Assembly (NCBI GenBank): GCA_017993835.1
Contig: JAGOLX010000008.1
Coordinates: 1-48,239 of the forward strand
DNA: 48,239 nt
Direction: 5' to 3'
Source of the DNA: Phycisphaerae bacterium
GTDB lineage: Bacteria; Planctomycetota; Phycisphaerae; Sedimentisphaerales; Anaerobacaceae
The position numbers and the translations under genes are program-made. The notes under the pieces are model-generated. The model had not been told where the DNA came from. It saw nothing but the letters and a program-made list of their open reading frames with translations, and did no database searches. Shown here one piece after another: positions 7,910-16,190 of this stretch. Numbering within the stretch: position 1 is the stretch's first letter; every line of letters starts with the position of its first letter.

Positions 7910-9946
7910 CTATGCATCGCTCGCGTGGCTGATGTAGTGCCGCCTGCGGGCGCCCCGCCAGATTCCCAGAACGACGGCGACCGCCATGATCACGCCCGGC
8001 ACCGCCGCCATGTTGACCAGTTCGAGCTTTCTGCCCAGCCGCTCGGTTTCCTCAAGGCGTTTCTCCTTGATGGCCCGCATGTCACGCTGCGCCTTGTGGA
8101 TGCTCAGCTCGAGCTCGCGCTTCCGCTTGACGATGTCGCTGCCGAGGACCTCCTGTTTGTCCTGATCCTTGCCGCCGGAGACCAGCTTCTGCAGCTCCTG
8201 GTTGAATCCGTCGATCTCGGCGTTCACGACAGCCATCTCGTCCGCGGTCAGCTTTTCCGCCTCCTGCTCGATCTGGTCCACCACGACGAAGGGACGCTTG
8301 AAGTTGCCGCGGGATCGGATGGAGATCAGATCGCCCGAGCCGCCCAGTTCCTCGACCGTGTTCAGCAACAGGGCGCCGTTGTCGCCGACGACCATCTTGC
8401 CGAAGATCGAGCTGGCGTATGCCAACTGGTCGCTCATGAAATCCACGTCGGAGAAGACCACCACGGCGCAACCCTCCTTCGCCTCCGTCAGACCAGCGAT
8501 GTGCTTCTTGATCTTCTTGGGTTCGTCCGCATTGTCGTCCTCGGCGTTCGGATCCTTGGGCGCGTCCACCTCGACCTCGATTCCCTGGGGGAAGCTGCTC
8601 TTGAACCGCCCGGTGACGAGGTATCCCATGGCGACCGGCCGGTCCCCATCGATGAAACCTGCCATCATCTTGGCCGGATCGGGGAACATCAGCTCGAAGG
8701 GACTTCCCACCTTCCACGCATTGCCCTTGTCCGTCGTCATCACCAGCGGGGTCTTGCGAATTGCAGGTTGCTCGTCGGCCTTGGCGGTTTCCTGGGCCTG
8801 ATTGGCATCCACCGGCTTCTCCGCTGCTTTGGGCTGCGTGTCGATCTCCTTCAGGACGCCCGCGAAGAGCATACGGACCTGGTTGAGGTCCGTGGTAATG
8901 ACGTGTTCCTTGTTGAAGCACTTCGGCCCAAGCTCCAGGTAGCCAATGATCTTCTCCGCCCGCTGATTGCGGCTGACCGAGGCCTCCAGCGCCAGCGCCC
9001 GGTCGCCTGCAAACGTGTTCACCGGCATGTCGAGCCCCCAGGTCTTCATGAGCCGGTCCAGACTGGAGTTCTGGTTCTGCACGCTCATCTGCATGGGGTT
9101 TCGCTGCGGGCGGTCCGAGATGCAGTGCGGGTCCACACAGACGATGGTCCGCCCACCCTTGAGGACGAACTGATCGATGGCGAACTGCGTCTTCTCCGGC
9201 AGGTCCTTCGGATGCACGACGATCAGAATGTCCACGTCGTTGATCTCGTTGACGTCCGTGGCGACCGTAGTCACCTCGTACTTGTTCCGCAGTTGCTCGA
9301 CGATGGTCCACGGCGGCTCCGGCTGCTGGCCTTGCATCTGCATCATCCTCGCCATGTAGTCGCTCGTGTCCTGCCCCATCACCGCCAGGGAACTCATGAT
9401 CCCGATCTTCTTCTTCTGCTTGGTGATGGCGGTGTCGATCAGGTAGCTGATGTCGTACTCGACGAAGTTGTGCCGGTCGGGCGAAAAGAACGGGATGACC
9501 TTGTCCACGCCGAACTGGGTCTGGACGACCAGGCCGAAGAAGAAAGTCTCCTCCTGCGTGATCGGGAAGCGCTGCAGCCCGTGTCGAATAGCCTGTTCTT
9601 CCTCGTCGGAGAAGGGCCGCGGGTCGATCAGCTCCAGTTGGACCTTGCCTTGCGAGACCGCGGCGTATTCCTCCAGCAGCGCCTTGACGAACTCGTAGTA
9701 GTTGTTGAAGTACTGGATCTGGTCGGGGGCCTTCATCGCCGCGGTCTTGGCATAGTACAGCTTGGCCTTGATCGGCTGGTTGAGTTTGCCCAGGATCGCC
9801 TTGGTCCCGTCGGACAGGGTGTACAGGCCCTGCTCGGTGATGTCCGCCTTCAGGCGTCCCCCGATGTTCTGGCAGATGGTGATGCCGCTGAACGCGATGA
9901 TCAGGATCAGAACGGCGCCGAGAATGGTTCGAATCGTGCGGTTCAT
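7910..9946 (-). CDS. GldG-like ABC transporter auxiliary protein
   Basis: A 678-residue protein with an N-terminal membrane segment (about 8-26). A large extracytoplasmic ABC_transp_aux/GldG region follows, and a second membrane segment lies close to the C-terminus (AAVPGVIMAVAVVLGIW). Family features include the early KADITEQGLYTLSDGTKAIL stretch, a motif near LKKP/KAKLYYAKTA, and VVHPKDLPEKTQFAIDQFVL in the aux domain. In gliding Bacteroidetes GldG works with GldA and GldF. In planctomycetes homologous sets are widespread and their substrate is unknown. The ATG overlaps the permease stop codon (TAATG), showing translational coupling. A Lys/Glu-rich coiled segment near residues 590-650 precedes the last membrane helix. 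Confidence 0.88.
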   Translation of the reverse strand: MNRTIRTILGAVLILIIAFSGITICQNIGGRLKADITEQGLYTLSDGTKAILGKLNQPIKAKLYYAKTAAMKAPDQIQYFNNYYEFVKALLEEYAAVSQGKVQLELIDPRPFSDEEEQAIRHGLQRFPITQEETFFFGLVVQTQFGVDKVIPFFSPDRHNFVEYDISYLIDTAITKQKKKIGIMSSLAVMGQDTSDYMARMMQMQGQQPEPPWTIVEQLRNKYEVTTVATDVNEINDVDILIVVHPKDLPEKTQFAIDQFVLKGGRTIVCVDPHCISDRPQRNPMQMSVQNQNSSLDRLMKTWGLDMPVNTFAGDRALALEASVSRNQRAEKIIGYLELGPKCFNKEHVITTDLNQVRMLFAGVLKEIDTQPKAAEKPVDANQAQETAKADEQPAIRKTPLVMTTDKGNAWKVGSPFELMFPDPAKMMAGFIDGDRPVAMGYLVTGRFKSSFPQGIEVEVDAPKDPNAEDDNADEPKKIKKHIAGLTEAKEGCAVVVFSDVDFMSDQLAYASSIFGKMVVGDNGALLLNTVEELGGSGDLISIRSRGNFKRPFVVVDQIEQEAEKLTADEMAVVNAEIDGFNQELQKLVSGGKDQDKQEVLGSDIVKRKRELELSIHKAQRDMRAIKEKRLEETERLGRKLELVNMAAVPGVIMAVAVVLGIWRGARRRHYISHASDA

Positions 9947-10680
9947 TAGCTGGCCTTCCTTTCATCCAAAACGACCGTACACGCGGCGACCCACCCCACG
10001 ATCAACACGACGAAGTACGCGAGATCCTTGAATCGCACGACCCCCCTCTGGAGGGAGTCGAAATGCTGCTGAAGACTCATGTTCTCGATGGCGGAAACCA
10101 GTCCGGCCGGGAGGAACGTGGAAAGGTAATCGAGCGTCGAGGGCACCCCGGCGAACACCAGGATCGCACAGGCCACCACGGAGAGCACAAACGCAATCAC
10201 CTGGTTCTTGCTCATCGCAGAGAAGAAGCAGCCGACCGCCAGGAAGGCGCCCGCCATAAGGAAGCTGCCGACGTAACCCGCCGCGATCAGGCCGCCGTCG
10301 GGGTCGCCCAGATAGGCCACCGTGAACACCATCGGGAACGTCAGCGCCAGGGCGATTCCGAGGAACACCCAGGCCGCGAGGAACTTGCCGATGACTGCCT
10401 GGGTGATGGTGATCGGCAGGGTGAACAGCAGCTCGACCGAGCCGACCTTGCGTTCCTCCGCCCACAGACGCATCGCGGTAGCCGGCACCATGAAGATGAA
10501 CAGCAGCGGGATATTGACGAAGAACGTCATCATGTCCGCCTGACGGATCTCGAAGAACTTCTGCTTGTTGAACGTCAGGTAACCCGCGAAGAACAGGAAA
10601 ATGACGAGGAACACGTAGGCCAGAGGCGTCGCAAAGTAGCTTTTCAGCTCCCGCTTGAATACCGCCCAGAAACTGTTCAT
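9946..10680 (-). CDS. ABC-2 type permease, GldF-like
   Basis: A 244-residue integral membrane protein with six predicted helices. It opens with FKRELKSYFATPLAYVF, the amphipathic start typical of ABC-2 permeases such as GldF and NosY. The loop MRLWAEERKVGSVELLFTLPIT is the conserved cytoplasmic coupling region that contacts the ATPase. It is expected to form the transmembrane channel of the exporter with the ATPase at 10810-11532. It overlaps the GldG-like gene by one base and is separated from the ATPase gene by 129 bases containing a long inverted array. The ATG at 10680 has a nearby GGAG-type site. Confidence 0.9.
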   Translation of the reverse strand: MNSFWAVFKRELKSYFATPLAYVFLVIFLFFAGYLTFNKQKFFEIRQADMMTFFVNIPLLFIFMVPATAMRLWAEERKVGSVELLFTLPITITQAVIGKFLAAWVFLGIALALTFPMVFTVAYLGDPDGGLIAAGYVGSFLMAGAFLAVGCFFSAMSKNQVIAFVLSVVACAILVFAGVPSTLDYLSTFLPAGLVSAIENMSLQQHFDSLQRGVVRFKDLAYFVVLIVGWVAACTVVLDERKAS

Positions 10681-10809
10681 AAGGACTCCCGTGAAAATTG
10701 GCGATTTACGATTTGTGATTTATGATTTGCTGTCGCCCGTCCGAGAAGTCCCGCCGCGACAGCGGCTTCAAACCTCAAATCGTCAATCTGAAATCATAAA
10801 TCGTAAATC
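10681..10809. repeat. long inverted AT-rich array between ATPase and permease genes
   Basis: The left arm (about 10696-10733) is built of GATTTACGATTTGTGATTT-type units. The right arm (about 10769-10809) contains the complements AAATCATAAATCGTAAATC. The inner ends match exactly: GCTGTCGC (10730-10737) with GCGACAGC (10757-10764), leaving a 19-base loop. This predicts a hairpin of about 110 bases inside the operon mRNA. Confidence 0.75.
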
Positions 10810-11532
<723 letters not shown>

Positions 11533-11578
11533 AACCATCTCCAAACCATCTTGCGATTCGACTGGGGTAAAGCCCATC

Positions 11579-11606
11579 AATTTACGGATTGCCGCCCGAC
11601 AGTCAA
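11579..11606 (-). promoter_or_regulatory. sigma70-type promoter of the ABC exporter operon
   Basis: On the minus strand TTGACT (11601-11606), a 16-base spacer and TAAATT (11579-11584), located 47-74 bases upstream of the ATPase start codon. Confidence 0.65.
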
Positions 11607-11876
11607 GACCCCGGCCGATTTTCTTGGCTCGGGGCGCCGCCCACGCCGGACCCCCAGTGGGCATCCGTCATCTCGATGCACCTCCCCCTGCACGGGGATG
11701 CCAGGGCAATCAGGGAATCTACGAATGGAGGTTCGCTTTTGTTTGCATCCTGGGCGGATATGACCGACGACAGCCAGTCCGAGAAGAGCCCGATAACCCT
11801 GGTCAGGGCACAGACAGACGATGTGCGTCCCGCCTTCCAGCGGAGGGGATGAATCGTCAGCCGACGGCGCAGCCTC
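11607..11876. other. gene-free spacer between the GH30 gene and the exporter promoter
   Basis: The spacer, together with the promoter and leader beside it, leaves 344 bases without a gene. It holds one compact hairpin (CCCC...GGGG near 11689-11700). No frame has a convincing start or recognisable product, and no T-run terminator for the GH30 transcript is obvious. Confidence 0.5.
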
Positions 11877-14294
11877 TCACGGCGTGACCGCGCGGTCGTA
11901 GATGCGAACGTCGTCGATCAGTCCTTTCCAGAAGGCGGACGCCGCTCCGGCGCTGCCGACGCCGATGGAGAGGTTCCCCGTCGAGCCCGCCAAGCTGTCC
12001 TGCGTATCGCGAGCGACCTCGACGTCATCGACATAAAGGGTTCGATGGGAGCCATCCCAGGCGAGGCCCACGCGATGCCACTGGCCGTCCGTGATGACGG
12101 ACGAGCTGCCGAGCGGCTTGCCCTGACGACCTGCCGACTGCAGCTCGGTCTTCAAGGTCCCGTCGGGCGCGAGCATCAGCCAGTTGACCCCGCCCGCCTG
12201 CGAGACGATCGCCTGGCGGGCCCCTCCGCCCTTGACCCATGCGAAGACCGCAAACCTCGTCTGGCCGGGGTTCGGAGCAAACGACGTGCGAATGCAATCG
12301 TCCAGTCCGTCCAGTTGCAGCGCGCCGCCGACCGCCCCGCCGGCGGGCTGCCAGAGCGGACTGCCTTCGAGCGCCGCGTCGTGCTCGTCGAGCACATCGC
12401 GGGCCACGCTGCCGGAGGTCTCGTCCAGTCTCCAGTGCGCCGCGAAACGCCAGTCCTCGAGCCAGTAGGCCGCCCAGTCCACCAGATCGCCGAGATCCGC
12501 ACGCCCGTCGCCGTCGGATGCGCCGCCCCACCGGTTGGCCAAGGCCGCGAGGTCGCGGAAGTCCACCTTCGCATCTTTGTCCCAGTCGCCCCGCTTTGTG
12601 GCGCCGGCGACCAGGGTGACCACGGAGCGAGCGGGGATCGCCACGGCGTCCTCCGGGTCGAGCCTACGGTAGGCCGTCAGGTTGTCCGTGCCGTCCGAGT
12701 TGCCCTTCGTGACATAAGGGATCAGGGAGGCCACGTCGGCGCCGACGAAATCTAGACGCACGACGCGGTCTTCGTTCGCCCGATTGACGAAAACGACCAC
12801 GACGGCGCCTTCGTCCTGCCCCCAGTACGCAGACGCCATCAGATCTTCGACCGTGTCCTCCGCACCGGCCTTGTCGGATCGCTGCACCTCGACCCGCTTC
12901 ATTCCCGGCCTGATGAACCGACTGAAGTTGCCCATCGCCCAGAGCATCTTCGATTCGTAGTAGTTGCCGGTGAACGTGCTCTTGCTCACGTAGACCAGGC
13001 CGTCCTTGTAGTCGTAGGGGGAGATCCCGAGCCACCACTGCCAGTCCGACGCCTCCGCGACCGTCAGATCGCAGTGAATCACCCGTGCCATCCAGAGCGC
13101 CGGGTCAATGCCCAGGTCCCGCCCGCTCCCATAGTCGTGGTACTGGGAAGGGATTCCCGAGTCGCTTCCAAGCAGAATACAGTATTCGGACATGGAGTAG
13201 CCAAGGCCCGGATAGAGGTCGAGCTTGTCGCGCAGAATTCGGCGCCGTCCCACAAGCTGGTTGTTCTCGGGCCAGCAGGTAAAGTAGCTGTGACCCGAAA
13301 TCCGGTTGGCGAGCTTGTCGCCGAGGTAGTAGGGACTACCGGCGTTGAAGAAAGTGTCGATGTAGTCGCCCCGCGTGCTGAATCCGTCCGTGAGGTAGCC
13401 GATGTCCCCCGACTCCACGATCTCGATCTCCGTGTCAAGCTGCCGATCCTGTAACTGCTGATGCAGCGCAACGACCACGTTGCGAATGTCGATGTTGTTG
13501 TACCGGCAGCCCTCCTGCCCTGCCTCGTCCCAGTCCCAGTTCGGCTCATTGAAGGGGCTGACGCCCGCAAAGTCGATCCCCTCGACGTCGCGAAAGTGCT
13601 TCAGGATCGTCGCCAGATAGGCCGCGAAATCGGCGACCTTGTCGTCCCGCAGGTTCGTCGTGCCCGAGCTCGGCTGGCAATAGGCCAGGCCGTTCTTGGT
13701 CATGTTGATCGGCGGGCTGTTCACGAAGGCGATGAACCGCCCCACTCCCCTGGCCTTGGCGGCCTGGAGGAACCACCGCTGTCCGGGACATCGCGACCAG
13801 TCGTACCCGGTGAAGCTCCCGTCGAGGAATGTGTCCACCCGGTGCCAGGCGTCGTTCATGTTCTCCTGCCGGCTGCTCCCTGCGCCGAGGTTGAATCGCC
13901 ACGCGGACAGTGCGATCCCCTTGGGGTTCTCGTACTCGTCCAGGCCCGTCTCGAAGAGCAGATCGGCGATGGCCTCTCGCTGGTCGTCCGGCCACTGCCC
14001 GACGTATTGCGCGGACCAGGCGTCCGATGCGCCGAAGCTGCGAATCGTCTGGCGGGTCTGTGACGTGTCGATCTTGATGACCAGCGAGGCCTGGGCGTCG
14101 GTTTTGAGATCCCCGCCGCCGCCGGGAAGGCAGGGGACATAGGTGGAAAGCCCGACCGCCGTGTGGCCGCTGCACAACAGGAGGACCGCCGCCCGCCAGA
14201 CAGTCTGGAGCGCCCGGCCGCTCCGCCCATATCGCTCATTCGCCGCTCGACGCGCCCGCAGGCCGTCAGTTCCCGAGAAACGCCGCTCGCCCAT
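11877..14294 (-). CDS. secreted GH30-family glycosidase with dockerin-like and LamG domains
   Basis: An 805-residue exported enzyme. An Arg-rich n-region precedes the hydrophobic signal core near residues 33-48. The (beta/alpha)8 domain starts at QTIRSFGASDAWSAQYVG, a pattern of GH30. The likely acid/base is Glu250 in SPFNEPNWDWD and the likely nucleophile is Glu370 in MSEYCILLG. The FGASDAW opening recalls endo-beta-1,6-galactanases, but the substrate is unproven. A GH30-type beta domain runs to about 565. Residues 569-613 hold two EF-hand-like DxDxD repeats (GDWDKDAKVDFRDLA and SDGDGRADLGDLVD), as in dockerin type I. A LamG jelly-roll domain from about 617 to the end may bind glycans. The ATG at 14294 has AAGGAGAAG; its own promoter sits at 14331-14359. 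Confidence 0.85.
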   Translation of the reverse strand: MGERRFSGTDGLRARRAANERYGRSGRALQTVWRAAVLLLCSGHTAVGLSTYVPCLPGGGGDLKTDAQASLVIKIDTSQTRQTIRSFGASDAWSAQYVGQWPDDQREAIADLLFETGLDEYENPKGIALSAWRFNLGAGSSRQENMNDAWHRVDTFLDGSFTGYDWSRCPGQRWFLQAAKARGVGRFIAFVNSPPINMTKNGLAYCQPSSGTTNLRDDKVADFAAYLATILKHFRDVEGIDFAGVSPFNEPNWDWDEAGQEGCRYNNIDIRNVVVALHQQLQDRQLDTEIEIVESGDIGYLTDGFSTRGDYIDTFFNAGSPYYLGDKLANRISGHSYFTCWPENNQLVGRRRILRDKLDLYPGLGYSMSEYCILLGSDSGIPSQYHDYGSGRDLGIDPALWMARVIHCDLTVAEASDWQWWLGISPYDYKDGLVYVSKSTFTGNYYESKMLWAMGNFSRFIRPGMKRVEVQRSDKAGAEDTVEDLMASAYWGQDEGAVVVVFVNRANEDRVVRLDFVGADVASLIPYVTKGNSDGTDNLTAYRRLDPEDAVAIPARSVVTLVAGATKRGDWDKDAKVDFRDLAALANRWGGASDGDGRADLGDLVDWAAYWLEDWRFAAHWRLDETSGSVARDVLDEHDAALEGSPLWQPAGGAVGGALQLDGLDDCIRTSFAPNPGQTRFAVFAWVKGGGARQAIVSQAGGVNWLMLAPDGTLKTELQSAGRQGKPLGSSSVITDGQWHRVGLAWDGSHRTLYVDDVEVARDTQDSLAGSTGNLSIGVGSAGAASAFWKGLIDDVRIYDRAVTP

Positions 14295-14330
14295 CGTAGC
14301 TTCTCCTTCCAATAGGACATTATTGTCTTG

Positions 14331-14359
14331 ATTATACCTTCTTGCGAGGCAGATGTCCA
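14331..14359 (-). promoter_or_regulatory. sigma70-type promoter of the GH30 gene
   Basis: On the minus strand TGGACA (14354-14359), a 17-base spacer and a perfect TATAAT (14331-14336). It lies in the 67-base gap behind the beta-helix gene, so GH30 can be transcribed independently. Confidence 0.7.
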
Positions 14360-14361
14360 CA

Positions 14362-16173
14362 TCAGAAGGACTTGCTCGCCTGGGCGGTGCCGCCGTAGAC
14401 GCCCTGGTTGATCCGCCCGCCGTTGGGCTCGGGCTCTTCGCCGATAGGACTGTTCGGATCACCCGCGTCGATACAAGGACTGCCGAAATCGTCCGGGACC
14501 CAGCCCCCGCTCGCTGGGTCCCATCGTCCCGCCTGGGACCTCAGGTGATAGTCTCCGTCCACCCAGACATCGTCGCTCGTGCTGCCCGCCATATCACTGG
14601 CGTCCCAACAGCCAGGTTGCACAAAGCAGGGATCGGCGTCGATGTTGCCCTCGCCGGGCCAAGCCCCCTCCACGTCACAGTAGCGAACGACGATTTGCCG
14701 CGGCAAGGCTGGCTCTCCCGATGAAGATCTCCCGGCAAACATAGGCGAAATCGATTTCTCGCCGTCCCAGACGATGCAGTTCTCCATCGTAACCACCACC
14801 TGTGTCGACCAGGCTTCCCACAGAAGAGTCGCATACTTGCTCGCCAGGTTGTCAGCAAATGTCGAGTTGCTGATCGCAAATCGTGCAGGATACCCGCGCA
14901 GGGCCCCGCCGGCATAGGCAACGTTGCCCGCGAACAGGCAGTGCGTGATGACCGCACCGCCCGCCTGAGAATCAGCGTCCCCTGAAAGGGACTCGTGTAC
15001 GTGGACTGCTCCGCCCGATTCGGCGCGATTCCCGCTGAATGTGCAGGCGTCGAGAGACATGGGTGTGCGATCGCTCATGATGGCCCCGCCCGACTCTGCC
15101 ATCCAATTGTGCCTGAACCGACAGCGGGTCATCGATGCCCTGCCAAGTTCCGTCAGACTGACTGCCCCGCCCTTATCCTGGGCCATGTTCTCTTCGAATG
15201 TGCAATCGGCCAGGGTCAGCGTGCCTTGCCGCTGGTAGATCGCACCACCTTCGTCATAAGCGCCGTTCTCTGTGAATGCGCAGCCCGTCCCGGCGAGATT
15301 CGCGTCTTCCGCGTAGATTGTGCCGCCTGTGTTGTAGCTCCAGTTGCTGAGGGAACTGCAATTCGTCATGGTCAGGTTGCCTGTCAAGACATAGATGACG
15401 CCGCCGGAGTAGTTGGCCCAGTTGTTCAGGAAGCAGCAGTCAGACATCGTCAGCGTGGCATCGGTCGCGGCAATGGCGCCGCCTGCCCTCAGGGAGAGGT
15501 TGTCCTCGAATACGCAATTCGAGAGAGCCACATCGCCTCCGTTGCTGCAAATCGCGGCGCCGTATGTCTCCTGACCCACATTCACTCGGAATGTGCAGTT
15601 GGCGATTTTCAGTGTTCCGCCGCGATTGTACAAGCCGTGCTGGACCGCGGATTTGATCACAAAGCCGTCCAGAACGATGGTCGATTCCGTGGCGCCGCTC
15701 TCGATCACGACGGCCCGGTTGTCACTGTGCAGCAAGCTGTACAGAGGATGGCCTACATCCCAACTGTCCACGTCATTGTTGTAGAGGTCTCCGCTCAGCA
15801 CGGTCATATACTGCTCGATGTCTCGTGCATTGGGCTCCTCAGCTCCGAGCCCTGCAAAGCCGCCTCGCAGCGTCACCCCTGCCGGGAGGACGAAGGACGT
15901 GACCGACGAACCTGTTCCGTGTGGGCTTCTCATGGCTGCTGTCGCCGCGTATTCGCGGGGCACGTAGAATCCCTGGGCAACTCGGATCTCATCCCCTGCT
16001 TCGGCGGCAATCAGCGCCGTGTGGAGCAGAGTGAATGCATCGACCCAGGAGGAACCGTCCGCCGTCCCCACAGCGTTCGCATCGACGTAGAGGATTGCTC
16101 CCGAGGCTCCAGATGCAAAGAGAAGCAGGCTATGCAGGAGCACGCATTCCACGATGAGGGTCTGTCTGTTCAT
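14362..16173 (-). CDS. secreted right-handed beta-helix protein (paralog 1)
   Basis: A 603-residue exported protein with a signal peptide (residues 1-26, ending ASGASG) followed by ILYVDANAVGTADGSSW, the usual planctomycete opening. The central 400 residues are a ladder of short repeats of the type GGAIxxxDAxLTMSDCxFxNNWA, which predicts a right-handed parallel beta-helix like that of chlamydial polymorphic outer-membrane proteins. The last 40 residues (PCIDAGDPNSPIGEEPEPNG, then INQGVYGGTAQASKSF) match the tails of the two genes upstream. No catalytic residues of a polysaccharide lyase can be assigned. The ATG at 16173 has AAGGAGAC upstream. It is the third gene of a tandem series, 17 bases after paralog 2. 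Confidence 0.85.
   Translation of the reverse strand: MNRQTLIVECVLLHSLLLFASGASGAILYVDANAVGTADGSSWVDAFTLLHTALIAAEAGDEIRVAQGFYVPREYAATAAMRSPHGTGSSVTSFVLPAGVTLRGGFAGLGAEEPNARDIEQYMTVLSGDLYNNDVDSWDVGHPLYSLLHSDNRAVVIESGATESTIVLDGFVIKSAVQHGLYNRGGTLKIANCTFRVNVGQETYGAAICSNGGDVALSNCVFEDNLSLRAGGAIAATDATLTMSDCCFLNNWANYSGGVIYVLTGNLTMTNCSSLSNWSYNTGGTIYAEDANLAGTGCAFTENGAYDEGGAIYQRQGTLTLADCTFEENMAQDKGGAVSLTELGRASMTRCRFRHNWMAESGGAIMSDRTPMSLDACTFSGNRAESGGAVHVHESLSGDADSQAGGAVITHCLFAGNVAYAGGALRGYPARFAISNSTFADNLASKYATLLWEAWSTQVVVTMENCIVWDGEKSISPMFAGRSSSGEPALPRQIVVRYCDVEGAWPGEGNIDADPCFVQPGCWDASDMAGSTSDDVWVDGDYHLRSQAGRWDPASGGWVPDDFGSPCIDAGDPNSPIGEEPEPNGGRINQGVYGGTAQASKSF
14406..14436 (-). repeat. 31-bp identical block, copy 1 of 3, in beta-helix C-terminal coding region
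   Basis: The block begins GGTTGATCCGCCCGCCGTTG on the plus strand and is identical at 16244-16274 and 18026-18056. It encodes the EPNGGRIN part of the shared tail. About 100 flanking bases are also highly similar. Confidence 0.8.
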
Positions 16174-16190
16174 CTTGTCTCCTTCTGGGA

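Noticed and set aside
7853-9949. 698-codon plus-strand frame opposite the GldG-like gene
   Set aside because: It exactly mirrors the GldG-like gene, has no start site of note and a low-complexity Leu/Asp/Val/His-rich product typical of antisense frames in GC-rich genes.
11589-11887. Short plus-strand frames in the GH30/exporter gap
   Set aside because: Two overlapping frames compete, neither has a start site or known domain, and they cross the minus-strand promoter of the ABC operon.
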